The notes under the pieces were generated by a model that saw only the letters and a program-made list of their open reading frames with translations, did no database searches and was not told where the DNA came from. A program made the translations under genes and the position numbers. Shown piece after piece: positions 34,605-45,139 of a stretch of DNA of 64,000 nucleotides (positions within the stretch are counted from its first letter, which is position 1; each line of letters begins with the position of its first letter). The stretch lies in NCBI GenBank assembly GCA_001687465.1, contig LVLI01000176.1, positions 1-64,000 on the forward strand, read 5' to 3'. Origin of the DNA: Halocafeteria seosinensis. Lineage: Eukaryota > Sar > Bigyra > Bicosoecida.

Positions 34605-35791
34605 TTTGAATGAATTCGAGGGCTAAAAAATAAAATTCACGGACAAATTATTTTTTAATAGGCGCGTTCAGGGAACAGTACACTTTGGTGCTAGGCTTTT
34701 ACAAAACTTTAGTTAGACGGACTATACGATAGAGAGGTGACACCCCCATTTTCTTGCCGGAACGGGCCCCGAGCCTCCCAACCCACGCCCGCCCGATCAG
34801 CGAATTCAAATCGACTCGGCTTAAATGATGTTAACGAGGTTTTCGAAGAGAACTAACTACCCACACCAAGTGAAAAGGAAACGGAATCCAAACTGCTGTG
34901 TTGTGGTATTAAGCTGGCGAAGCAGAAATGCTAGCAAGTCCCGTGTTCATACAACTCCTACAGTTGGTGTTTAAGTCACGATCATTTTATGACAACGTGT
35001 ACAAGTAATACGTCAAAGTTTGAGCATCATTGAATACAAGAAGTCGCAGGCGTCTTCTGATGAAGTTCTAAATCTCAGCACAGTCGGTACTCGATTCTCG
35101 CCCACCACAGGCGGACTACCGGTAAAACCAAGTTTGTAGCTTCACATGCTTTCTATATCCTTTGAATCACTTTTTAATGCCTCTCTCCTACAGAAACATC
35201 AAATCCTGATCTGAAAACCATTGGCACCCCAGCAAGCGATTCCTGATTTTGTGAACGTGCTGTTGCTAGCCGAGCAAACAAAGCGGCGACTTACCAGACC
35301 ATAGAAAGTCCTCGGCCATGGCTGTTGTTGCTACACTCACAAGTGTAGGTAAAGTGCGCGTAATAACCACTACTGGTGTCTTGTTATCGTGTTGAAGCTG
35401 CGAAGCACTCTGCTTGGGTGGCGGCGCTAAACCGTTTGGTTGAAAGTGGTAAGTATCTTCCCTTAGAAATGGCAAAAAGCATGGGTGGACTCTCCATGGG
35501 GGCATGTGAAGAGAAACAAAAAGACCGAGGGTATTGGGTTGCCCGAGGCCCTATCTGGCCATTACCATCAAGTGTGCAAAGGCGTTACTAGAGGACGAGC
35601 ATAACGGAAGGCAATAGTCTTTGCCCACTATCTGTGGCGACGGGTTCATTGCTTGGAATTGAATGTATGGTTTACTTACTCGATTCCCTTTAACTGTGTT
35701 GTGCAGCCACATTCGTGGGATAGTCCCTCTATTTTGGACTAAAAGGAACCTGGCCGGCTATATCGATTAACTATACACTTATTCAGCAACG
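34605..35791. promoter_or_regulatory. Divergent promoter spacer of eIF4A and alpha-COP
   Basis: About 1.2 kb separates two strongly conserved housekeeping genes on opposite strands. A GC-rich patch lies at 34760-34800. No coding frame with protein-like composition or splice support was found, and no TATA element can be assigned with confidence. Confidence 0.4.
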
Positions 35792-38700
35792 ATGCCTTCT
35801 ATGTACACAAAGTTTGATACGAAGAGTGCCCGGGTGAAGGGGCTCTGCTTCCACCCAGTCCGACCTTGGGTGCTTTCGAGTTTGCACAGTGGAGCTGTTC
35901 AACTATGGGATTACCAAGTCGGTGTGCTAATTGAAAAGTTCGAAGAGCACGAAGGGCCAGTTCGAGGTGTAGACTTCCACAACAAGCAGCCGCTGTTTGT
36001 GTCGGGAGGAGACGACTACAAGATCAAAGTTTGGAACTACCAGCAACGGAAGTGCATGTTTACCCTCCTAGGCCATTTGGATTACATCCGAACTGTTCAG
36101 TTCCATCATGAATATCCTTGGATTGTTTCAGCTTCGGACGACCAGACGATAAGGATCTGGAACTGGCAATCCAGATCATGTGTTAGTGTTCTGACAGGGC
36201 ACAACCACTACGTGATGTGTGCCCAATTCCACCCCAAGGATGACTTGATTGTATCTGCTTCATTAGATCAAACTGTCCGAGTCTGGGATACCTCTGAATT
36301 ACGAAAGAAGACGGTTCGTAGTGGACCGATGGGTCGGGACTTGTTTGGAGCGGCTGACACTATCGTGAAGTATGTTTTAGAAGGCCACGATCGGGGTGTT
36401 AATTGGGCATCATTTCATCCTTCCCAGCCGTTGATTGTTTCTGGGGCCGATGACCGCTCTGTTAAGATATGGCGAATGGATTTTTCTAAGGCTTGGGAAG
36501 TAGACACACTCAGAGGGCATGTGAACAATGTATCATGCGTGCTATTTCATCCCAAGCATGACTTGATTATCTCCGATAGTGAGGATAAGAGTATCAGAGT
36601 GTGGGACTCTGCAAAGAGAATCCCTCTCCACAATTTTAGACGGGAAAACGACAGATTCTGGATCCTAGCTGCACATCCCCATCAGAACTTATTGGCTGCA
36701 GGGCACGACTCCGGTCTTCTTGTTTTCAAATTGGATCGTGAAAGACCTGCCTTTACTGGGGGTAACGGGCAAGTGTACTACGTGAAAGACCGGTTTCTTC
36801 GGCGAGCTGTTACTGCGGCAGGGTCCAATATCCCCTTATTTACCATTCGGAAGAATGGGTCTTCTTTCAACTCGGCTAATTCACCCCGATTTCTTCTGCA
36901 GAACCGGTTCAATCCCTCTGAAGAGAACATCATCATTTTTACTGTAAGTAGTGCTGTCTGTGCAGCCTCTGACTACTGGTCGATCGATGCACTTGTACAT
37001 GTTTGCAGCCCTCTGAAGGTGGAACTTATGATCTTTATAACTTTAATTCGAATTCGAACGAGCCTATACATGGCAGTGGTCTCTCTGTTGCATTTGTGAG
37101 CCGAAGTCGATACGTTACTTTATCGGGACGAAATGGCCGAGTCATCGATCTGCGAGACATGCATGGCACATCGTTGAAGCAAATGCCAGCTCCTTACCCC
37201 AATGCAGATCAATTGTTCCAAGCAGGGACTTCTGGTCGGGTGATGATTCGCGCTGGTGATAAGATTGGTTTGTTCGAGACTGGCCCTCGCCGTATTGTGC
37301 ACGAATTGCAAGGCGTGTCTGTTCGATACACCGCCTGGAATCAGGACTCGTCACAAGTGGCGTTGATCGGGAAGCATAGTAAGTGCTACGAAACATGGTA
37401 TACAGCTCTTGAAGACTATATCAGTTCGAAACGGTAATTGCAGCCGTGGTTGTGGCCGACAAAGAACTGAAACAAGTGTGTTCCGTCCATGAGACCGTCC
37501 GCGTGAAAGGAGCCGTTTGGGATGACAGTGGCATCTTGGTGTATTTGACAGCGAACCATATTAAATATTTGATACCGTCTAAGAAGTGAGTAGTGCAACG
37601 TAATGAGTATATTGCCATGTTATGCACGGTACTATTTGTTGCAGTGAGACGGGGATCATCCGGACAATTGAGAAGATTTTGTATCCTGTAGAAATCAATG
37701 ACAATACCCTGCATGCGCTTGATAGAACTGTAGAACTCCGTCAAGTGAAACTGGATATGACAGAGTGTCGCTTCAAGCAAGCGCTTATCTCAAAGAATTA
37801 TTCGGAAGTTTTGAAAATCATCGAGAGCGGTCGATTGTGTGGAAAAGCAGTTACGGCCTATCTGCGCAAAGCGGGTTTTGCCGAGGTCGCATTGATGTTC
37901 GTTGAGGATAATTCAACACGGTTTGATCTGTCGTTGGAATGTGGTGACATGCAAAATGCGTGCGATGCAGCCCAAAAGATTAACTCAAAACCTGTTTGGA
38001 CGAGGCTGGCCAATGCAGCCCTGAGGCTCGGCGAAATATCTGTAGTAGAACACGCGTACAGTATGATAGATGACAAGAGCAAGCTATCGTTTCTGTACGC
38101 CATTACTGGGCAATTTAACAAGCTTGGGAAACTAAACAAGAAAATAGGCGAAGAGGGTACTGCTTCCTCCATTTTGAACCAGTTCCAGAATGCCCTCGTA
38201 CTAGGTAACGCTGAAGAACGGGTAAATGTGTTGTCTAAGGTAGGCCTTCTGCCGTTGGCGTACATGTGTTCGTTGACTCATGGAATGCACGACAGTGCTG
38301 AGAAGCTGAAGGGGTACTTGGAGGAGGCAGATCTAGAAATTCCTTCCCTGCCCTCCAAGAATGGAAATGGTAACGTTGGTGCGTTGTTGTTCCCTCCTTT
38401 AGCAACGACAACCGTGCAGTCGTGGCCAAAGAAAGGCTCTGCTAAGTCTTTCTTTGACGAAGTAAATACCCAGCTCGCAGAAAGAGACGCAGGATTGGAC
38501 CAGAAAGGCAGTCCCGAAGCCGAAGCCGCCAATGTTTTTGCTGATGCCGGAGATCAGGATAAGGGTGCCACGAACGAAGGTACGGTGAGTGCTGCTCCGG
38601 CAGAACCTGCCTGGGGAGAGGATCTCGATTTGGGCCTCGAAGAGGAGGAAGAAACTGAAGTACCTGGCACCGATAAAGATGCCGAGGATGACTTTGGGAC

Positions 38701-39676
38701 AATCACTCCAGGGAGTTACGGTTATTCGCCACCGGAACCAGGCAAATCTTTCAAGAATTCCTGGATGGAGGGAAGCGTCCCTTCCAACCACGTTGCTGCC
38801 GGCAGTTTCCGTACTGCGATGGAATTATTGAACCGCCAGTTGGGCATTGTGAACTTCGACCCATTGCGCAGCATTTTTTTCAGCATATATGAAGGTGGCT
38901 TGGCTGTTGTCCCGTCTCTCCCAGGTATGCCGGGCCTTCCAGTGACTCTAACGAAGACTGTACCTGGGACTGAGAATGTCCCTGAAGCTGTATCTCCGTT
39001 CACTTCGAACACGTTAAGGCAGCATCTGCAGGAAGTATACAACTTTTTTGAGCATGGAAAATTCGCGGATGCCGATACCGTCCTTGACAAAATGTTCCGC
39101 ATTGCTCCTTTTGTAAACGTAGAAAGCGAAAGAGAGGCGGCACAGATCAAAGAGATAATCTCAGTAATGTCTCAATACAAGACTGCCTTACTTGTGGAGT
39201 TGACCCGGAAGACTATCTCCACGGATACGGACGAAGGAAAGATCCGTCAATTAGAACTAGCTGCGTACCTAACCCATTGCAATTTACAACCGAAGCATGT
39301 TATGCTAACGTTAAATTTGGCAATGTCATTGGCGTTCAAATTGGGCAATTATATCAATGCTGCCGGGTTTGCCCGGCGACTGAAGGAACTTCCGGATGCC
39401 AGTCACCCGAGTAATAGTCGCGCAGTGGAGAAGGCCAACAAAGTGATAAGCAATGCCAATAAGAAAGGAGGTAATGCTTTTAAGGACTTAAACTATGACG
39501 AGGACAAACCCTTCATGATTTGTCCTGCATCCTTGACTCCGATATATCCGGGTGAGCCGAGTGTCAAGAGTCCGTACTCGGGTGCCTCTTATAAAACTGA
39601 CTATAAAGGGCAAGTCTGCAAAGTGGATGGTATGGCCAAAATAGGAGAGGAAACTATAGGCTTAGTACTCATCTGA
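35792..39676 (+). CDS. COPA: Coatomer subunit alpha (alpha-COP)
   Basis: Four exons (35792-36943, 37009-37378, 37444-37585, 37645-39676) give 1231 residues, close to the ~1220 of other alpha-COPs. It is a core subunit of the COPI coat that drives Golgi-to-ER and intra-Golgi vesicles. The N-terminus is a WD40 propeller with very typical alpha-COP repeats ([40 protein letters not shown]). A second propeller and a helical solenoid follow. The C-terminal domain that binds epsilon-COP starts near residue 830 and ends with [21 protein letters not shown] Glu/Asp-rich linker lies around 38500-38700. Introns are 59-65 nt and sit only in the second-propeller region. Confidence 0.97.
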
Positions 39677-39995
39677 GCTTGCACGTCACTAGACTCTTTC
39701 ACCAAGCTTGAAGTTAGTATGGCTCGGACCGACCTACTTCTACTTAGAACAGTAGTCATGGAATAAATATATATTGTAGATTCGAAATCGCCATAATTGC
39801 TTTGCCTCGGAGTCTTAGCTGTACAACATAGACATGATAGATTCTACCGACAGAACCTCAAAGCCGTTTAAGCCATTCCGTTAGTGTCAAGCACACAACG
39901 GAAGCAACTAATCTTGCGCAGGCACGATAGGAAACGCTTGCATCAATCAGTATGCCGTAGGACAGTCGATCAAACAATCCAGTTAGCTTACAGCA

Positions 39996-42332
39996 ATGTC
40001 GTCTAAGAGCCAGAAAGAGTTTCAGAGCGTGGTCGATCAACGCCACTTGATCGATCCGCGACATCCCAAAAAGAATGACTTCGTCAACGCTACATCAAGC
40101 TCTGTGCCAGAATTTGCACTGTTCGTCGAGCGAGAGGTTGAGGATGCAGTCGAGGCATTGTAAGTCCACATCACGTCCAACATTCCAAGCAAGGAGCAAC
40201 GTCCACATCCTGTCCGTCATGTGCAGAAGAGTAGGACTGAAGCAAGACCAAACAGAAGCATGCCAGCGACTTAGCCGGATGGCTGTGCAGTCAAAGCTGT
40301 ACAAAGAAGCGATCCGTGAAATGCATGGTATTTACTATTTGCTAAAATTATGCAAAGAGAGCGACCTTAAAATGAAAGACGAAGCAGTAATTGCTTTACG
40401 GAACTGCTGCGCTTTCTCTAGTGCGAATCGAAAAAACTTTAAAGAGAACGGTGGAATTCACATTGTTGGAAATTTGCTTCGAAGTCATCACCCGGGAGTA
40501 GTCCTAAACACTGCTGCAACCCTTGCGAACATAACATGTAAGCTGCACCTACCGTCCGTGAGAGAAGCAACTGAACATTGCTGAATTCTTTCAATTTGCT
40601 GCAGACAATAACGAAGAAAACAAACATGCACTGCGCACAACCGGTGTTCTCGACGAGCTTTTCCGCATTGTTTCTTCATATGAGGATATGAGAGCAGCGC
40701 ATGCGGCAGCAGCAGTAAGTCCTTCGCAGAGTGTCGAGTACCTCAAGTTCGGTAATCAGCGACTCCTGCAGATTGCAAACGCCGTCGTACTTTGTCCAAT
40801 GAATAGGGAATACGTACTTCAAATAAAGGGAATCGCGCCCTTAATGCACTTGGCCAGAATTGGCATTGCGGACTCCAGAGCTCACGCTGTTCGCGCACTA
40901 GCTAACCTATGTGCGGAAGAGTAAGTAATTCCTTTGCAATTTTTCAAACACTTGAACACAGTTTTGCCAAAATCCGACAATATTGATTCCAGCGCAAGAT
41001 GCCGAAAGCGTGCTGTTAAATCGGGAATAATGGATGTTCTTGCCCACTTGCTCAACGAGGAAGGACAGTATGTTCAGGCTCAAGTGGCTGCTGCAATTGC
41101 TAATATGTCCCAATCTTCAGTTTCCTGTCGCCATCAAATTTGCGCAAGCGGTTGTATGGTGTCCTTAATCAGGCTACTCAACTTTCGGCAGAATACAGGA
41201 AACTGGGAGCTCAGGGAAAACTGTTGCAGAGCACTATGGAATTTACTGGTCGATTGCCCAGCTAACCGGAGGTTTCTTGTCCAGAATGGCGGTATTGAAG
41301 CACTAGTCGAAGCGCTTCGTGCTGACAACATCAAACTGCGAACTGCGGCAGCGGCAGCCATCAAGCATCTGTGTATCGACTATACTGAGGCCCAGGACTT
41401 AATTACCTCAGCAGGAGGACTGGAGCAACTGCTGCAGATTTATTTGTACAGTAGGGATTGCCAGCTTAAGCGTCACGCGCTTGGTGCTTTGATGGATCTC
41501 ACTTTTCAGAACCCAAGTGCATCGTTGCATCTAAGGAGAAACCAAGGTAAGTTCGAGTGGCTAGAAGGAATTCCGGTGCTGACTACGCAAGTGAGACACA
41601 ATGAGCATACGTCAAAAGCTGGCCAAGAAGCAAGTGTATACGTATCACTTCATGGAAACGAGGGCCATATGGACTCAAGTGTTGAAGATTCTGAGGGAGC
41701 GAATATTTCGAAACCGTCACTATGGAGGCCGGAGATGGGAGATAGTATGTTTGAAGCAGAGTCCATAAGCTCCGAAGAATCTGAGGACTACCTACATCTT
41801 GGATTAGCTTCAACTGCACAGAGCAGCATGTTTTCTTCATTCTCTGAGATAGAAAAGAGGCATAGTAAGCATCATTCCCTATGTTTAAACTCCAAAGAGT
41901 GCAGGTCTCACCATGTTGTTTCTTGTCGCAGAGTCGCCGTTTCAACCAGAAAAGCGGGAACGGGAAGAAAGCGTTCAATCGGTTTCGAGTTTACCCATGG
42001 TTACAACAAGCAAGTTGGCCTCGGTCTTCATGGAGGCCAAGATGACTGCCCAAAGCCAAGCTTCAAGGGAACTACAAAAAACTCGAAGCCGCTCCACGGC
42101 TGGAGAGGTACACGAAAAAGGGTTCTGGAGAAGACACTTGAAACCGCCACCAAATAGCGGACTTCACAAATTACTACGTCTAAGCAAGAACAGTTATGAG
42201 TATGCAAAAGATTTTCGTTCTCCGCTACATAGTCCTCTCCGCACGCGAGAAGCCGGAACGAGTCAAACAACTGGTGACGAGGAATTCTCCCGCAAACGCT
42301 CGACTAGCAGCTTGTCAGATAAAGAAATTTAG
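39996..42332 (+). CDS. Armadillo-repeat protein
   Basis: Six exons (39996-40159, 40227-40537, 40605-40714, 40772-40920, 40993-41864, 41932-42332) join in phase to 668 residues. After a short basic N-terminus there are about seven armadillo repeats (for example GGIHIVGNLLRSHHPGVVLN with TAATLANIT, GGIEALVEALRADNIKLRTA with AAAAIKHLC). A Ser-rich, probably disordered ~250-residue tail follows. Armadillo repeats form a superhelical protein-binding surface. Candidates include ciliary armadillo proteins and Vac8-like adaptors, and the sequence does not decide between them. Introns are 57-72 nt. A GTAAGT at 41547 lies in-frame in exon 5 but has no suitable acceptor nearby. Confidence 0.8.
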
Positions 42333-42860
42333 ACCACCAACCACACATTCTCCATATAGCTGTCTCTTTTCGAAACCATGTGGACGGTTGCAGTTGTATA
42401 GTGTATATTGCATTACCGAGCATTCACTTGTCGAATCGAAAACTGGCTGCACCTCCAGAAGTAACATTCTGATTCTTAGTCAAGTTTGACTGAATACCTC
42501 AGCTTATCGGGATACCTAATCGGCGACTTGAAACTACACGGTACGGTAGGCTACGGTCCACCCTTGTGTGACCACTCACGTAGGTGCATTCCTGAGGCTA
42601 GCTGAAACCACCGGTCACCCTCTGCGTCCTCGTTTGGTCCTGTTGCGGTATACACGAACGTATCACGACGGAACTGTATCTCTTTGCAACACAGACGGTT
42701 TCGAATTCCCGGGTGTATAATCCTGGGAGGGACAAAACGTAAATATTTGGCAGAAGCTGCCCAATGCCGTGGACTAGTATTTATCAATTTGGGATACTTC
42801 AATACATGCAGACAGGGTACCCAACGACAGAACGAGAAGCGCCGAGGCATTAGACACACA

Positions 42861-42888
42861 TTATTCGGACTAGCAGGTGAAAGTGAGT
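42861..42888 (+). repeat. 28-nt direct repeat, unit 1
   Basis: The block TTATTCGGACTAGCAGGTGA plus AAGTGAGT recurs 111 nt downstream at 42972-42999 with a single G/A difference. The sequence between the units is not repeated. Confidence 0.7.
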
Positions 42889-42971
42889 TCGGGCAGTTTG
42901 CCCAGGATTGTCAGTCAGCCTTTTGTGCGCAATTACGTCAAGCAGACAGTCGCACTATGCTCGAACAGACC

Positions 42972-42999
42972 TTATTCGGACTAACAGGTGAAAGTGAGT
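42972..42999 (+). repeat. 28-nt direct repeat, unit 2
   Basis: Partner of the block at 42861-42888, one mismatch. It abuts the Pol III terminator of the tRNA-Arg gene. Confidence 0.7.
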
Positions 43000-43004
43000 A
43001 AAAA
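43000..43004 (-). terminator. Pol III terminator of tRNA-Arg
   Basis: Five T residues on the minus strand, starting 3 nt after the tRNA 3' end. Confidence 0.85.
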
Positions 43005-43006
43005 TA

Positions 43007-43078
43007 TACTCCTGGTGGGGTTCGAACCCACGACCTCTGGTTCCGAAGACCAGCGCGCTTCCGCTGCGCTACAGGAGC
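43007..43078 (-). tRNA. tRNA-Arg (anticodon UCG)
   Basis: The reverse complement folds as a complete 72-nt cloverleaf without an intron. The acceptor stem is GCTCCTG/CAGGAGT (one G-U pair at position 1:72) with discriminator A. The D stem is GCGC/GCGC. The anticodon stem CTGGT/ACCAG encloses loop CTTCGGA, giving anticodon TCG, which reads the Arg codon CGA. The T arm is GTGGG-TTCGAAC-CCCAC. The internal A and B boxes are intact. A T5 run just past the 3' end (43000-43004 on the minus strand) is a good Pol III terminator. CCA is not encoded, as expected in a nuclear gene. Confidence 0.97.
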
Positions 43079-43394
43079 CCCATAACAGTGGTGATGACGA
43101 CCGCCACAAACATTTATAGTAGACTAGGACACTCACCGCAGCTTCCGCAAGCAGACGGTTTATACCAGATGAGGGTGCGTTTATCTTAGGTGTAAACAAT
43201 CACAGCTTTGCAAGTTCATCACACGTATGAAAGGCCCGCCCAGGCTGCTCTGAAGAAAGCCGTGTTCCGGGAAGGCGACCTTCACAAGGTCCTGCGGCTT
43301 CACGCGACTCATGTCACATGTAGTCTTCTATGCTTGCTGATTTACTGTATATCAGTTTCATCGCGGATTTCAGCATGTGGGTCTCTAACGGTGG
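43079..43394. other. Short spacer upstream of TRM61
   Basis: 316 nt between the tRNA 5' end and the TRM61 start. I see no gene. It should hold the TRM61 promoter; the tRNA promoter is internal. Confidence 0.45.
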
Positions 43395-44696
43395 ATGGTA
43401 ATGTCCCTACCACACTTGCGAAGTGCTCCGCTGATCCGCTGCAATAGCGGCGGGTATCGCATACGGTGCATTTGCAGACTATTTTGCCAGCTCAATACAG
43501 AACATGGTGGGGAAGCGAGACGGTCGAAACCTTTGAGCTACGGAGACAGTGTCACAGTACAAGTATGTCCAGATGGGCTACATGGTTCGAGCTGTAGTTT
43601 ATTCATTGGATAGGTTGTAACCCTGCAGCATCCGAACGGAAAGCGTTTCATGATAAGGCTGAAGGAAGATGGAGTATTTTCAACGCATAGAGGATCTATC
43701 AAACATAGAGATATCGTGGAACAGGGCATGACTTATGGTACCATCGTGAATAAAATAAAGGGGGGTAGAAAGCCAAGCATCTTCCGGTTGTTACGGCCAA
43801 GTTTCGAAGACATACCGTATTTTCCACGGAGCACTACACCGAGCTACCCAAAGGATTGCGCTACCATTGGACTCTTGCTAGATATTAGGGTGAGTCTTTC
43901 CGTGGCTCGCGTGGGATGAAGACTTGTCATCCTCATTCTTCTGCTACTACGAACCTTGAAACAGCCGGGACACCAAATCTTAGAAGCTGGAACCGGCCAT
44001 GGAGCCTTGACGACGTACCTCTCACGCACCGTTGGTCCTACTGGAAGCGTCTTTACATTGGAAAATCGACTCAAAGCATGGAGGACTCTTCAACATACAC
44101 TGCCTGCATACTATATCCGATACGTATTATCTCCTGAGGCAGCACGTAGCACGTCACCGGAGCCCGTATCGCAGTTTCCAAGTTTTACTGTAGGTAATAT
44201 TTCGTGCTACTACGGTTCTATAGATGATAGGGATGCTGGATCATGTAGAGAAGATCAGCCGATTGGGGACAATGTTAGTGAAGCTACTCAATTGAGGCAT
44301 GCCACGGAGCTACTGCCAGTGGACTCTACTTTTGATGGTATCGCCATTGATGTAATGGAGCCTTGGACATGCTTACAGACAGTTTCCGATCTATTGGTAG
44401 ATGATGGTGCAATAGTTTGTTTCTGTCCTAATGTCACTCAGGTACGTGCATTTCTTCGCGACGTCAATGCATCAGAGGATAACATCTGTTCACTTTTTGG
44501 CCAGGTGAGTGAAATCGTCAACACAATCCAAGAAAGGCAGTTGCCTCTTTGGGTTGAGAAAACTGTTGAGACTAGTCAGAAAACGTGGGATATACGGCCA
44601 CCTGTGAGCCGTCCCTCCTTGGAGCCAACGCAGCATACAGGCTTCGTGCTGCAACTTCGGCGTGTAGCGATGCGCGTAGCACTCGAAGACTCGTAG
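43395..44696 (+). CDS. tRNA (adenine-58-N1) methyltransferase, TRM61/TRMT61 family
   Basis: Three exons (43395-43562, 43629-43889, 43965-44696) give 386 residues. The enzyme methylates A58 in the T loop of tRNA. After YGDSVTVQHPNGKRFMIRLK comes the family's N-terminal beta domain, then the SAM-binding motif (ILEAGTGHGALTTYLSRTVG), the acidic motif VFTLENR, FDGIAIDVMEPW (motif IV) and a C-terminal HTGFVLQLRR typical of Trm61. The first ~40 residues (MVMSLPHLRSAPLIRCN...) are Arg-rich without acids, like a mitochondrial presequence, so this may be the organellar TRMT61B type. An insert of about 50 residues lies between motifs II and IV. It sits beside a tRNA gene, which need not mean anything functional. 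Confidence 0.85.
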
Positions 44697-45139
44697 TATG
44701 CGTTTTTCTTTCTTTTTTTTGTCGGAGCAGTCAGTGTTGGAACGGGTGTACTGCGGTATAGTGTAGCCTTAAGAAATGAAAATGAAATGAATGAATGTGT
44801 CCGACTGCCAGTAGTGGTAAGTTTTCTGTGGTACCGGTAACTACTGTAGTTGCTTCCAACTGGCGACATGCAGTAACTGGCAAGGCATTCCGTGATATCC
44901 GCTACCACTGGTACTCCTATAGGTCCATTGCTTGTGAGGCAACGTAAACTCAGTAACGACTCGAGTGGAAGCGCCGGACCAGGTTGAAACTCTGCTTCCA
45001 CTTCAGGTTGTGAAACATCTCAAGACTTCAGTACACAGTGGGAGTTGTTTGCCTATAAGTGGAGGTTCATAATCTGGAGACGGACAGGAGATAACGAATA
45101 GCATTTTCAAGACATCAAGGAAGCCACAAAGTCCTTATC
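44697..45139. other. Intergenic, no gene seen
   Basis: 443 nt between TRM61 and the Rieske-AIF gene, both on plus. A 141-codon minus frame overlaps the TRM61 end but has no recognisable features and is taken as chance. Confidence 0.45.

Larger units (their letters stand above)
42333..43006. other. Intergenic with a 28-nt direct repeat
   Basis: Spacer between the armadillo gene and the tRNA. No gene was seen. It contains two near-identical 28-nt blocks (42861-42888 and 42972-42999); the second ends at the tRNA terminator. Confidence 0.5.

Noticed and set aside
41547..41760. GTAAGT in the armadillo gene as the start of another intron
   Set aside because: The nearest CAG acceptor would give a 214-nt intron, unlike this gene's 57-72 nt, and the reading frame continues through with sensible sequence.
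44576..45001. 141-codon minus frame overlapping the TRM61 end
   Set aside because: Antisense shadow with no features; the plus strand carries conserved TRM61 sequence there.
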